Part shown: positions 33,021 to 41,646 of the stretch, in pieces | Numbering within the stretch: position 1 is the first letter of the stretch | Layout: every line of letters begins with the position of its first letter | Source: Chthonomonas calidirosea | GTDB lineage: Bacteria > Armatimonadota > Fimbriimonadia > Fimbriimonadales > Fimbriimonadaceae | Assembly (NCBI GenBank): GCA_945882415.1 | Contig: CAMCWC010000007.1 | Span: 1-64,000 of the forward strand | Length of the DNA stretch: 64,000 nucleotides | Direction of reading: 5' to 3' | Position numbers and translations under genes: made by a program | The notes under the pieces: generated by a model | Databases searched by the model: none | Told to the model about the DNA's origin: nothing | What the model saw: the letters and a program-made list of their open reading frames with translations, nothing else

Positions 33021-35426
33021 ATGAGCACGAGACGCTTCCGCATCGCCTTCTCCTTTGCCAGCGAAATTAGAGATTTCGTCGAAGAGACCGCAGGCATTCT
33101 TGCGGATCGGTTCGGTCAGAAAGCCATTCTTTACGATAAGTACCATGAGGCGGAGTTCGCGGTCTTTAACCTAGGAATCAAATTGCCGAAGCTCTACGGC
33201 GAGCAATCCGACCTAATCGTTCCCGTCCTTTGCCCAAAGTACGACAAGAAGCGGTGGACCGGGTGGGAATGGGTCCACATCTATGGTCTTCTCACCGGAG
33301 ATGACGGCCATCGGGTTATGCCTAGTCGGTTCGACTTCGCAAACGTCGAGGGCTTGAGCCTGGCCTCGGGATTCATCGAACTCGACGACAAAACACCGCA
33401 GCAGTTTGCGGCCCTCATCCTCGAACGCCTCGCTCTCAACGACGGCCATCCCAAAGACCACTACACCAATCCCGTTGTAGTAACCACTGCAACCCTAAAG
33501 ACTTCCATCCCGCACAACCTCCCCGCGCTGCAGCCTTTCTTTGGCCGCGAGGAGGAGCTGAGGAAAATCGCCGACGCCCTTGACCCGGATTCCCGCACTT
33601 GGGGGGCGTTGATTGATGGGCCGGGTGGGATGGGCAAGACCTCGCTTGCCGTCCGCGCTGCCTACAATGCTTCACCGGAGTTCTTCCATCGCATCGTCTT
33701 CATCTCTCTCAAAACCCGAGAGCTGGACGACGACGGAGTACGCGACCTTAGCGGCTTTCTCATTACTGGTCTCTCAGAGTTGTTCGGTGAACTTGCCCGC
33801 GAACTCGAACGGGACGAAATCGTAAAGGCCGCAGAAGATGAGCGCCCGCGCCTGCTGCTCGACGCCCTGCGCGGCACGCAGACCTTGCTGATCCTCGACA
33901 ATCTCGAAAGCCTGCTGAAGCGAGAGCGCGATACCGTTTTCACCTTTGTCAAAAAACTGCCTTCCGGCTGCAAGGCCATCCTTACAAGCCGGGGACGCAT
34001 TGGCTCGGGGGCGGAAGAACTCATCCTCGACAAGCTCAGCGAGGATGCCGCTCTGGAAACCCTCGCCGAGCTCGCCACCCACAATCCGCTCCTCGCGCAA
34101 ACCAGCGAGGCCGAGCGCATGGTCCTCTACCGCGAGACAGGCGGCAAGCCGTTGCTGCTGCGCTGGACCGCCGGCCAACTCGGCCGCGGCCACTGCCTCA
34201 CCTTCACCGATGCGCTAGATTTCATCCGCTCTTGCCCTAAAGATAATGACCCGCTGGAGTTTATCTTCGGCGATCTCGTCGAGGACTTCGAAGACGACGA
34301 AACAATAGCCCTTTGCGCGCTTACTTACTTCACCCTCCCGGCGGAGGTGAAACACGTCGCCGCCATCGCCGGGCTAACAGAGCCAGACACTGACCTTGCC
34401 GTTCGCAAGCTCACCGTCCGCTCCCTCGCCATCCCATCTGATGAGTTGAAGACCTTCACCCTTATCCCGATGGTTGCGGACTTCTTACGGAAGAAGAAGC
34501 CCGAAGTGGTCGCAGAAACCGGCGACCGGCTGGAGAAGCGAGCTTGCGCTCTCATCGTCGAGAACGGCTTCAACAAGTACGACCGCTTCCCCGCCCTCGA
34601 AGCTGCCTGGCCAGGCATCGCTCCTGCATTTGCGCTCTTCCTCGCGGGGGATAATGCGCGCCTCCAGCAAGTATGCGACGCTCTCTCGTCCTTCATGGAA
34701 TTTCAAGGACGCTGGGATGAGTGGCTTGCGCTCTGCGAGAAAGCCGAAGCCAAGGCAGTTGCCGCCAACGATCAGAAGAATGCCGGCTGGCGTGCGTATT
34801 ACGCGGGCTATATTCACCAACTGCGACAGCAGGCTGATGCCGTGCTCTCATGTGCCGCCCGCGCTACGGAGTATTGGGAACGGGCGAGGGCGGGCACTCG
34901 CGAGCGTGCCATCGCCATACGGTTGCGAGGCACCGGCCATCTCCGGAAGAAGGATTACCCCGCTGCCATCGCCGCCTTCCGCGACTCGCTCGAACTGGAT
35001 CGTAGCCTCGCCGCCGACAGTGTGGACACGGCTACTGGCCTTAATGATCTCGGCACGGCTGAGCAGTTATCTGGTGATCTCGATCTGGCAGAGGAGCACT
35101 ATCGCGAAGCTCTACGCGTTGCACGTACCATTGAGTACGCCGAGGGCGTGGCTACCTATACCGGCAATTTGGCTGGTCTTGCCCTTCACCGGGAGAACTG
35201 GCCAGCTGCGGAGACTCTGGCGCGCCGGGCGCTTGCATTGTCCGAAGAGATCTCCCGTCAGCAACTGATCGCAAGCAACAGCAGCCGTCTGGCTTTCGCC
35301 CTGAAGCAACAGGGCAGGGCCAACGAGGCCGTGCCCTACGCCGAGCGAGCGGTGGAAATTTTCACCCGTCTCGGCCACCCCGATCTTGCGATAGCCCAAG
35401 CCGTTCTCACTGAGTGTGATGGCTGA
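33021..35426 (+). CDS. TIR / NB-ARC / TPR protein (bacterial NLR-like)
   Basis: 801 aa. Residues 1-130 form a TIR- or SEFIR-like domain (RRFRIAFSFASEIRDFV, then RWTGWEWVHI with Glu83 in the place of the TIR catalytic glutamate). NB-ARC follows: FFGREEEL, Walker A DGPGGMGKTS (199-208), Walker B TLLILDN (288-294), AILTSR, and GGKPLLL. The last ~250 residues are TPR-like helices. In characterised bacterial TIR-STAND proteins, infection triggers NAD+ depletion; that role is inferred. Start ATG 33021. Codon use (many CGC, CTC) differs from neighbours, suggesting transfer. Confidence 0.82.
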   Translation: MSTRRFRIAFSFASEIRDFVEETAGILADRFGQKAILYDKYHEAEFAVFNLGIKLPKLYGEQSDLIVPVLCPKYDKKRWTGWEWVHIYGLLTGDDGHRVMPSRFDFANVEGLSLASGFIELDDKTPQQFAALILERLALNDGHPKDHYTNPVVVTTATLKTSIPHNLPALQPFFGREEELRKIADALDPDSRTWGALIDGPGGMGKTSLAVRAAYNASPEFFHRIVFISLKTRELDDDGVRDLSGFLITGLSELFGELARELERDEIVKAAEDERPRLLLDALRGTQTLLILDNLESLLKRERDTVFTFVKKLPSGCKAILTSRGRIGSGAEELILDKLSEDAALETLAELATHNPLLAQTSEAERMVLYRETGGKPLLLRWTAGQLGRGHCLTFTDALDFIRSCPKDNDPLEFIFGDLVEDFEDDETIALCALTYFTLPAEVKHVAAIAGLTEPDTDLAVRKLTVRSLAIPSDELKTFTLIPMVADFLRKKKPEVVAETGDRLEKRACALIVENGFNKYDRFPALEAAWPGIAPAFALFLAGDNARLQQVCDALSSFMEFQGRWDEWLALCEKAEAKAVAANDQKNAGWRAYYAGYIHQLRQQADAVLSCAARATEYWERARAGTRERAIAIRLRGTGHLRKKDYPAAIAAFRDSLELDRSLAADSVDTATGLNDLGTAEQLSGDLDLAEEHYREALRVARTIEYAEGVATYTGNLAGLALHRENWPAAETLARRALALSEEISRQQLIASNSSRLAFALKQQGRANEAVPYAERAVEIFTRLGHPDLAIAQAVLTECDG

Positions 35427-35659
35427 TAGCCCCAGCCACCTTACAATCATTTGGCGAGTTCAAGCGGCTCGCCTTAGAAGAACTGCGCGCTTTGCTGATG
35501 CGGCTGACCGGTTACAGTTTGGGGTGGGAGCTGGCGTTCGGCAGTTGGGCGATGCTCCCGCCGGAACGAATCAACGCCTGCGGAGCAGTGCTTCAAGATT
35601 CTCTCACCGACTCCAAGGACCACTACAACCACAGCGGCCCTACCGATTCCTCTGACTAA
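35423..35659 (+). CDS. 78-codon ORF coupled to the TIR gene through a CTG start
   Basis: In the frame that begins at CTG 35423, whose last two bases are part of the TIR stop (CTGA), runs a coding-like sequence: FGEFKRLALEELRALLMRLT, then GWELAFGSWAMLPPERINAC and a hydrophilic end. No ATG, GTG or TTG is available before the TTG/ATG near residue 30. The helical composition and end-to-start overlap suggest a real small partner, either with a non-canonical start or as a product of frameshifting. No homologue recognised. Confidence 0.4.
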   Translation: MIAPATLQSFGEFKRLALEELRALLMRLTGYSLGWELAFGSWAMLPPERINACGAVLQDSLTDSKDHYNHSGPTDSSD

Positions 35660-35777
35660 AGTGTTCAAGGGCATCCCGAGAAGGACTAGCAACCAATCAG
35701 GAGCCGGAAACTCTCACACTCTTGGCTGGTCAAGAAATGGGGACTGGCCACTGTCAAGTTCGGATCGAACAGATTTC

Positions 35778-36128
35778 TTAGAGGATCGCCCGATCGCACT
35801 TGGCCCGCTTCAGGTAGCGATCCGATGACGCCTCGTTAAAGCCCTCCTCAATCCAGCCGAACATCTGCTTCGGAACGGTAAGACGCTTGAGCACGTCCGA
35901 AAATGCTTCCGTGATCTTCGCTTTTGAAATGTCCCAGCGGCCACTCTCTTCCCTTCGCTCGCCCATGCAGTGGTGGTAAACGCATTTGCTTTTCCTTAGC
36001 ACGCCTTTCATCACCTTGCCGCATTGACAGCGAGGCTTGCCCAAGTTGGTGAACTCCATGCTTCCGTAGCCGGTGTTGTTTTGGTAACACAATCTATTCT
36101 CAGCTATACCGCTTACGCCAAAGAAGCG
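35778..36128 (-). pseudogene. Serine recombinase C-terminal remnant
   Basis: Reads PRCQCGKVMKGVLRKSKCVYHHC, the zinc-ribbon of large serine recombinases (CxCG...KGxYVYYxC), followed by ITEAFSDVLKRLTVPKQMFG and a helical tail as in that family. The catalytic N-terminal domain is missing and the frame closes upstream at 36129. A dead mobile-element remnant marking this accessory region. Confidence 0.65.
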
Positions 36129-36142
36129 CTATTATTAGAGTA

Positions 36143-37597
36143 ATGTCCACAGCAGACCACCTAATAATGCTCCGAGAGGGGCAAATGGTTCAAGGAAGTA
36201 GCCAACAGGAGACCCGGCGGATTCTGAAGCTGGCCGCTGCCGATTCCAAGAAGCATCTTGCTATTTTCTTTCATGGTGGCCTGGTGAGCGAAAAGGGTGG
36301 GCTTGAGACGATGGAGAAGCTAATCGGCCCGTACTCGGACAATAGCTATCCGCTCTTTTTCATCTGGCACAGCGGCTGGAACGAAGTTTTGATCAACGCT
36401 TTGCCTAAGATCGTCGACAACGCTGTCGGGTATCAGCAGTTGATGCAGTACCTCAAGCAGATGGTTGCAAAAAAGCTTGGTGCCGAACTTGGAACTAAAA
36501 GCCTTGAGGACCGCATGCCACCCCTCGCTATCGCGCTCGAGGTGGTAGCTGCAGCAGATTCCGCCGGACAGAAACCGCAAACGAAGCTTAATGCGGAAGA
36601 CGAAAGGGAGTTTGTTGATGCCCTCGCCGGCGACGCCAAGTTGCAACAGCTTTTTAATGCGCCAGTGCAGTATGACGGAAATCGCGGAATTGCCGAAACG
36701 GTTCGGACGACTGACCCGTTTATGGATCCGCAATTGCTGAGCCGTGCTTCGACCACCGAAGAGGAAGAAGGTTTGAAGAGTTTTGGACCCGTTCAGTTCC
36801 TTTCCCCGGCCTTCCTGGGTCAGGCGGTTAAGGTTTTACGAAAGATTTTCATTCGGTTCGCAACCGGACGGGATCACGGAATACATCTCACGATATCGGA
36901 GGAAATCCTTCGCGCCTTTTACGTCGGCGCGATCGGCAAGGGGCTTTGGGACCAGATGAAGGAGGAAACACAGGCCGCCTTCGGCGACGATCCAGCGACA
37001 TTCGGCGGGACGGCCCTGCTTCAAGAGATCAAAGCCCTTGGTCCGGAGACGTTCGACAGGATTACTCTGCTTGGCCACAGCGCTGGTTCGATCTATATCT
37101 TCAGGCTGCTCGAGGCAGCCCATAGGCAGATGCCCGGGGCTAAGTTCGACGTCGTCTTCTTCGCCCCCGCGGCAACTTGCGATCTAGCGGCACAGCAGTT
37201 CGAACGTCGCCCCGATCAGATTAACCGGATTCGGACCTTTACGATGAAGGATCCGCTGGAACAGGCGAACAGCATCTTCGACAACCTCGCGGACGTGTTG
37301 CGTCCGATCTACCCATCTTCCCTGCTTTATGCGATCTCGGGTCTTCTCGAGGAAATGGCTGACGAGCCGATTCTCGGCATGGCCCGCTTTATTGAATCGT
37401 CCAGGTTCCGGAACCTCGATTCAAGCGTTGAACTGTGTGCGAAGCCTTTGGTGGACGGAAACTGCTCGGTCTTCTCAAAAACTGCCCCCCAAAGTCCCGC
37501 AGGCCGAGGGTCACAGGCCAGCACGCACGGAGGTTTCCCAACGGAACCCGAGACCCTCGACAGCACGAAGGATCTGCTCGCCGGGAACTGGGGATGA
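36143..37597 (+). CDS. Alpha/beta hydrolase, first gene of caspase operon
   Basis: 484 aa. HLAIFFHGGLVSEKGG (40-53) resembles a lipase oxyanion-hole loop and LLGHSAGSIY (309-318) carries the nucleophile elbow GHSAG with Ser313; the middle 130-290 is a large helical insert. The last ~80 residues are low-complexity. Lipase- or esterase-like, cytosolic (no signal). Its stop overlaps the caspase ATG (ATGA), so both proteins are produced in fixed ratio. The role is unknown; a toxic lipase effector or a processed partner of the caspase is inference. Confidence 0.72.
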   Translation: MSTADHLIMLREGQMVQGSSQQETRRILKLAAADSKKHLAIFFHGGLVSEKGGLETMEKLIGPYSDNSYPLFFIWHSGWNEVLINALPKIVDNAVGYQQLMQYLKQMVAKKLGAELGTKSLEDRMPPLAIALEVVAAADSAGQKPQTKLNAEDEREFVDALAGDAKLQQLFNAPVQYDGNRGIAETVRTTDPFMDPQLLSRASTTEEEEGLKSFGPVQFLSPAFLGQAVKVLRKIFIRFATGRDHGIHLTISEEILRAFYVGAIGKGLWDQMKEETQAAFGDDPATFGGTALLQEIKALGPETFDRITLLGHSAGSIYIFRLLEAAHRQMPGAKFDVVFFAPAATCDLAAQQFERRPDQINRIRTFTMKDPLEQANSIFDNLADVLRPIYPSSLLYAISGLLEEMADEPILGMARFIESSRFRNLDSSVELCAKPLVDGNCSVFSKTAPQSPAGRGSQASTHGGFPTEPETLDSTKDLLAGNWG

Positions 37598-38598
37598 GTT
37601 CACGCGCCCTCATCATCTCCGCCCAAGAGTACAAAACGTTTCCGGCTCTCAAGGGTCCTGACGCTGATGCGACCGCCTTCGAGAAATGGCTAAAAAATGC
37701 AGATCCGAGTTGCCAGATTGAGATTGTTAAGGGGCAGGCCGGAAACGCGGGAACGCCTACATTTAGCGAGGTGAATCTTGCAATCTCACGATGGGCAGCA
37801 GAAAAGCGGGCAAACAGGGGGCGGCCTATCGCGAAGAGGGGATACATCTATTACAGCGGTCACGGCATTGCACCCGCGCCCGACGACGCCCAGATGGTAA
37901 CCGCAGAAGCCAATCACGAAGCGCTCTTTGGCGTGTCGGGAAGAGCAATCGCAAATTACCTGGAGAAAGGAGGCTTTTTCGAGGAATTGGTGCTGATAAT
38001 GGACTGTTGCCGGGACGATTCACCCTCCGCGCCGATCCCTTTCCTCCTCACTCCGATTGACGATCCGTTGCCAAAAGGCACCAAGCGCTTTATGGCGTTC
38101 GCTACTTCGTTTCCGCTGAAAAGCAAGGAGCAGAAAGTTCCACCAAGGAATGACGTTAGGGGACTCTTCACCGTCGCGTTAATCGAGGGTCTAGAAGGAA
38201 AGGCCCCTCGGTCGAGCAGCGGGGCGATCACCGGCAAATCAATTAACGACTATGTTCTGAACCGACTGCCCGACCTAATCGCTTCGAACCCGGTCAATGG
38301 ATTGAACGCTCGGGCGCAGTCGCCAAAATTCGAACCAGCCGATAGCGACATGGCCTTTGGAACAACCGCAGTCCCTGGGCAAAAGATCGTCATCACTTTC
38401 CGCAACGATCAAGTCGGTCACCGAATTCGCGTGCTCTTCGGCGCAAACAGAGTCGTAGCGGAAACGACAGTCTTGGGCGCCACTTGGGAGGTTCCCCTTG
38501 ACTCCGGAATATACTTCGTGATCGACGTCGACTCGACGGACTTAGCTGACCAAAAGCCGGCACGCCTAGTGGGTGAGGATACTCATGTCATCTTCTGA
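37594..38598 (+). CDS. Caspase-like (C14) protease
   Basis: 334 aa beginning MSSRALIISAQEYKTFPALK with a p20-like fold. Catalytic dyad: His90 in YIYYSGHGIA and Cys139 (or 138) in LIMDCCRDD. About residue 280 onward is a separate beta-rich domain (KIVITFRNDQVGHRIRVLF ... GIYFVIDVDS). Bacterial caspases often act as death effectors in defence, cleaving target proteins after activation by a sensor; here the neighbours are a hydrolase and an LRR protein. Overlaps both neighbours, indicating one operon. Confidence 0.82.
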   Translation: MSSRALIISAQEYKTFPALKGPDADATAFEKWLKNADPSCQIEIVKGQAGNAGTPTFSEVNLAISRWAAEKRANRGRPIAKRGYIYYSGHGIAPAPDDAQMVTAEANHEALFGVSGRAIANYLEKGGFFEELVLIMDCCRDDSPSAPIPFLLTPIDDPLPKGTKRFMAFATSFPLKSKEQKVPPRNDVRGLFTVALIEGLEGKAPRSSSGAITGKSINDYVLNRLPDLIASNPVNGLNARAQSPKFEPADSDMAFGTTAVPGQKIVITFRNDQVGHRIRVLFGANRVVAETTVLGATWEVPLDSGIYFVIDVDSTDLADQKPARLVGEDTHVIF

Positions 38599-40648
38599 GG
38601 GAAAAGACTACACCCTGACCGTCGACCCTCCCAACATCATGGCGGAGGTCACAATCATTTCAGGCAACCTGGAAGCGGTAGCAAAAGGGGCGGGTTTCTG
38701 TCGTTTCCAACTCCCTGGTGGGATTTACATGGTGCGAATCCGTTCTGGGGAATCAATGATTGAGGAAGGTCCTTTGCTCCTTAATGCCGACCAGACCATC
38801 AGGCCTGATTGGAGCCCGATGACAACGGGGGACGCGCCCACCGAACGGAGCGCCAACCACCACGAGTATCAAATGGTTCCGGCGGAGCAGATATCCCGTT
38901 CGCCAATTGCTTTCGGCTCGGGAGCCGGGCTCCTTCTTTTCGTTCGTCGGAGCGAGGGCGATCAGGATTGGGAAACGCCCTCCATTTCGGTTCGAGACCG
39001 AAGAGGGAGAGAGATCGCGTCCCTTGATTCGCCTCATGCTGTAACGAACCCTCAAGCCCAATATTCGGCTTTGAGCCTGCTTCTCGATCCCGGCTACTAC
39101 AGAATCCACTCGGAAGCAGATCCGGCAACCGAAATGGGAGTTTGGCTCCCCAAACCGTCGTCCACGGAATGGCAGACGCAGGTCTTCATTACCGACTCGC
39201 CGGAAAGGCCTGGATTCGCGCTTGGGGAATGCAGCATGCTCATGAGTCCGCTCACTCTAGGCTTCGTCGCGTCGTCCCCAGAGGCCATGCTGGCAGAGCA
39301 AGCTCGGCAAGCGTTGTTGGATGGTCAAAGACGTATGCACGATGACTTCGTGAAGTCGGTGGCATGGGGTAAGGGAAACAACCCGCTGTTGGGCATCGCC
39401 GCTCTAATCATGCTGCTTCGGCAGTCGGAAAGGCAGCAAGACTCTATCGACGCGATCTTACGCAACACGACAGAGCTGTTAGGAGAAGATATGCCTGATG
39501 TCCAAGTACTCAGGGCGTTTGGCACAAATATTCCGATTAGCCAGGATCGACTGAAATTTCCGCCAATCTTTGCTGGCGTTTCAAGGCATCTGCCGGAGGC
39601 TAACGAGTCTAGAGTGGCGCTGATTGAGCGGCAGGGGCTCTTCGCGAAAGCGGCACCTTGGATGGTGCCGACTCGCCTTTGGACTGTCTGGCGGAAGAAA
39701 TTTGAAGACGATCAATCGACGGCCAACTCTATCGACTCTCGGGTCCGGGCAATGGCAAAAGAGATTGCCCGCAATCCGTCCGATGCTGGCCAGAATCTCT
39801 TTTTTGTTAACGCTTCGTCCGAGTCGACAGAAGCCGACGTAGCCTTTGCGCTAGCAAATACTCCAGAAATCCCCCGGGATTTGCGCGACCTCTATAGAGA
39901 GAGTGCCGACCATTTCCGATTTCCTCAACCGACCAAAGAATCTGCTCCCATCCTTGCCGCACTAAAGGAAGATCCTGATGTTCAAGAGCTAAAGCTCGTG
40001 GGCGGGAATGTTACCGACGCAGAGCTTCGCCACCTGGAGCGATTCACAGGTTTGAAGTACCTTTGGCTCGATGACACGATGATCACCGACAATGGTCTTC
40101 AATACCTGGAAAAGCTGAAGAGTCTGACCTTCCTTTCGCTGGATAACACTAGCGTCAGCGACGCCGGGCTGATCTACTTACAGGGGTTGACGGCTTTGAG
40201 ACTTCTGAAGCTTGAAAGCACTCAAGTCACCGACGACGGACTGACCTACTTGAAGCGGATGACAGGTTTAAAATTTCTCTCGCTTGATAACACTAGAGTC
40301 ACCGACGCCGGACTAATTCACTTACGGGGGTTGACGGCTCTGAGATTGCTAAAACTTGACAACACTAGAGTCAGCGACGCCGGGCTTATCCACTTAGAGG
40401 GGTTAAAAGCATTGAGGCACCTGAAGCTTGAAAGCACTCAAGTCACCGACGCCGGACTGACCTACTTGAAGCGGATGACAGGTTTAAGAGTCCTTTCGCT
40501 TGATAACACTAGAGTCACTGACGCCGGACTAATTCACTTACAGGAGTTGACTGGCTTATTAGCACTTGGGCTAAAAAACAGTCAAGTTACTGAAGCAGGC
40601 CAGGAGGAACTCTTAAGGTCGATTTCTGGATTAAGAATTGCCCCCTAA
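38585..40648 (+). CDS. Leucine-rich-repeat protein, third gene of caspase operon
   Basis: 687 aa. N-terminal beta domain (YTLTVDPPNIMAEVTIISGN ... GGIYMVRIRSGES) resembles in pattern the C-terminal domain of the caspase; a helical middle (about 220-450) and eight 24-residue LRRs (about 475-680) of the type LxxLxLDNTxVTDAGLxxLxxL follow. ATG 38585 has a TGAGGAT ribosome site and is preferred to GTG 38573. LRRs commonly serve as recognition surfaces, so it may be the sensor or substrate of the caspase. Function is inferred only. Confidence 0.75.
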   Translation: MSSSEGKDYTLTVDPPNIMAEVTIISGNLEAVAKGAGFCRFQLPGGIYMVRIRSGESMIEEGPLLLNADQTIRPDWSPMTTGDAPTERSANHHEYQMVPAEQISRSPIAFGSGAGLLLFVRRSEGDQDWETPSISVRDRRGREIASLDSPHAVTNPQAQYSALSLLLDPGYYRIHSEADPATEMGVWLPKPSSTEWQTQVFITDSPERPGFALGECSMLMSPLTLGFVASSPEAMLAEQARQALLDGQRRMHDDFVKSVAWGKGNNPLLGIAALIMLLRQSERQQDSIDAILRNTTELLGEDMPDVQVLRAFGTNIPISQDRLKFPPIFAGVSRHLPEANESRVALIERQGLFAKAAPWMVPTRLWTVWRKKFEDDQSTANSIDSRVRAMAKEIARNPSDAGQNLFFVNASSESTEADVAFALANTPEIPRDLRDLYRESADHFRFPQPTKESAPILAALKEDPDVQELKLVGGNVTDAELRHLERFTGLKYLWLDDTMITDNGLQYLEKLKSLTFLSLDNTSVSDAGLIYLQGLTALRLLKLESTQVTDDGLTYLKRMTGLKFLSLDNTRVTDAGLIHLRGLTALRLLKLDNTRVSDAGLIHLEGLKALRHLKLESTQVTDAGLTYLKRMTGLRVLSLDNTRVTDAGLIHLQELTGLLALGLKNSQVTEAGQEELLRSISGLRIAP
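40124..40555 (+). repeat. 216-nt super-repeat within the LRR region
   Basis: LRR units of 72 nt recur in a period of three: 40124-40339 and 40340-40555 are two copies of a three-LRR block. The second unit of each (STQVTDxGLTYLKRMTG) and the third (DNTRVTDAGLIHL) are almost identical at DNA level, pointing to recent internal duplication. Confidence 0.7.
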
Positions 40649-40948
40649 ATCCTACTTGATCTCCGCCGGTTAGAGCGCCAGAATATGTTACGTTGTCACG
40701 GCCTAGGGGGACTGATGGGAGTACAGCGATCGTGGATAATCGTTGATTAAAGCGGCTACTATGCTCTTGATTCAACGAGTAAATGGTGTCGGTTTCGCTT
40801 CGCTTTATCAGCCTTGCAGATATAGAAGAAGGCTTCCAGTTTCACACGGACGCAGGACCAACTCTTGTGCAAGGTGGACAGCAATCCTGTTTTCCAGATA
40901 GCCAATTCTCGGTATTTGTTTGGCAAACCCAAGTTCGCCAAACGACGT
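40649..40948. other. Intergenic, nothing supported
   Basis: Between the convergent LRR and SUKH genes. Short frames are open on both strands but none has a ribosome site or a recognisable sequence. No clear terminator was seen. Confidence 0.4.
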
Positions 40949-41635
40949 CTACAGTCGGTACATCTCAGCCAGCCGCTCACGAAGCCCCGGCAACATCTTT
41001 CGGGCTCGGGACAGGATGCAAGCAAAGTAGTTTCGGACGTGGATTTGTTCGCGGGTGAAGAGGTTCACGTAGGTCTCGTCGTCTACCATGCTGCCTACGA
41101 GGTCGTAGAGGGATTCGGCTTCGTAGGGGTCGGTGGCGGTGGGGGCGGAGGACATCATCGCCGTAACAACCTCAAGCGTTGAAGCCTCGGGCGCACCGGC
41201 AAAGAGGGGGCTTGGGTCTTCTTCGTCGAAGAACTCACCAATAGCAGAGCTAGTAGCAAGCCAACCAATAAACGCCTCCAGAGACTGAGCGATCATGCGG
41301 TCGCTGCCGTCGTGGCAGTTTTGCATGACGTAGCCGGTGCCGGGGCCGCGGACGATGAGGCAGACCGGGTCGGACGAGTAGCCTTGAACCTCGAAGAACG
41401 GCCAGGGGAAATAGACGGTGTGGGCGAGGGGTTTGTATTGGACGATCCGTGTCGCCGTCTCGAGGGTCAGGATTTCCCCCGGAACGCTGGGCAGCTTCGC
41501 GCCATCGCCGCGCTCATAGAGTGCCCGCAGCGGGCCGGGGACTTCGAAGCCGACTTTCGCCGCCGTCGCGTCAAGGATCGCCAGATCGGCGGGAGGTCCG
41601 AGTTGGGGTTCTAACCGTTCAAGCGCTTCATTCAT
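40949..41635 (-). CDS. SMI1/KNR4 (SUKH) family protein
   Basis: 228 aa from ATG 41635 (MNEALERLEPQLGPPADLAI). Pattern DLAILDATAAKVGFEVPGPLRALYERGDGAK and later YSSDPVCLIVRGPGTGYV, QSLEAFIGWL matches the SUKH fold common among immunity proteins of polymorphic toxins. The longer frame to 41734 would overlap the AAC(3)-like gene. First-listed of four leftward genes at 40.9-43.7 kb. Confidence 0.7.
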   Translation of the reverse strand: MNEALERLEPQLGPPADLAILDATAAKVGFEVPGPLRALYERGDGAKLPSVPGEILTLETATRIVQYKPLAHTVYFPWPFFEVQGYSSDPVCLIVRGPGTGYVMQNCHDGSDRMIAQSLEAFIGWLATSSAIGEFFDEEDPSPLFAGAPEASTLEVVTAMMSSAPTATDPYEAESLYDLVGSMVDDETYVNLFTREQIHVRNYFACILSRARKMLPGLRERLAEMYRL

Positions 41636-41646
41636 TGACAAGACCC

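Noticed and set aside
40060-40620. Short regular repeats resembling CRISPR
   Set aside because: Period is 72 nt, in frame and encodes LRRs; no unique spacers or cas genes.
40759-41025. 88-codon Cys-rich frame on the minus strand after the LRR gene
   Set aside because: No ribosome site or homology; overlaps the SUKH end.
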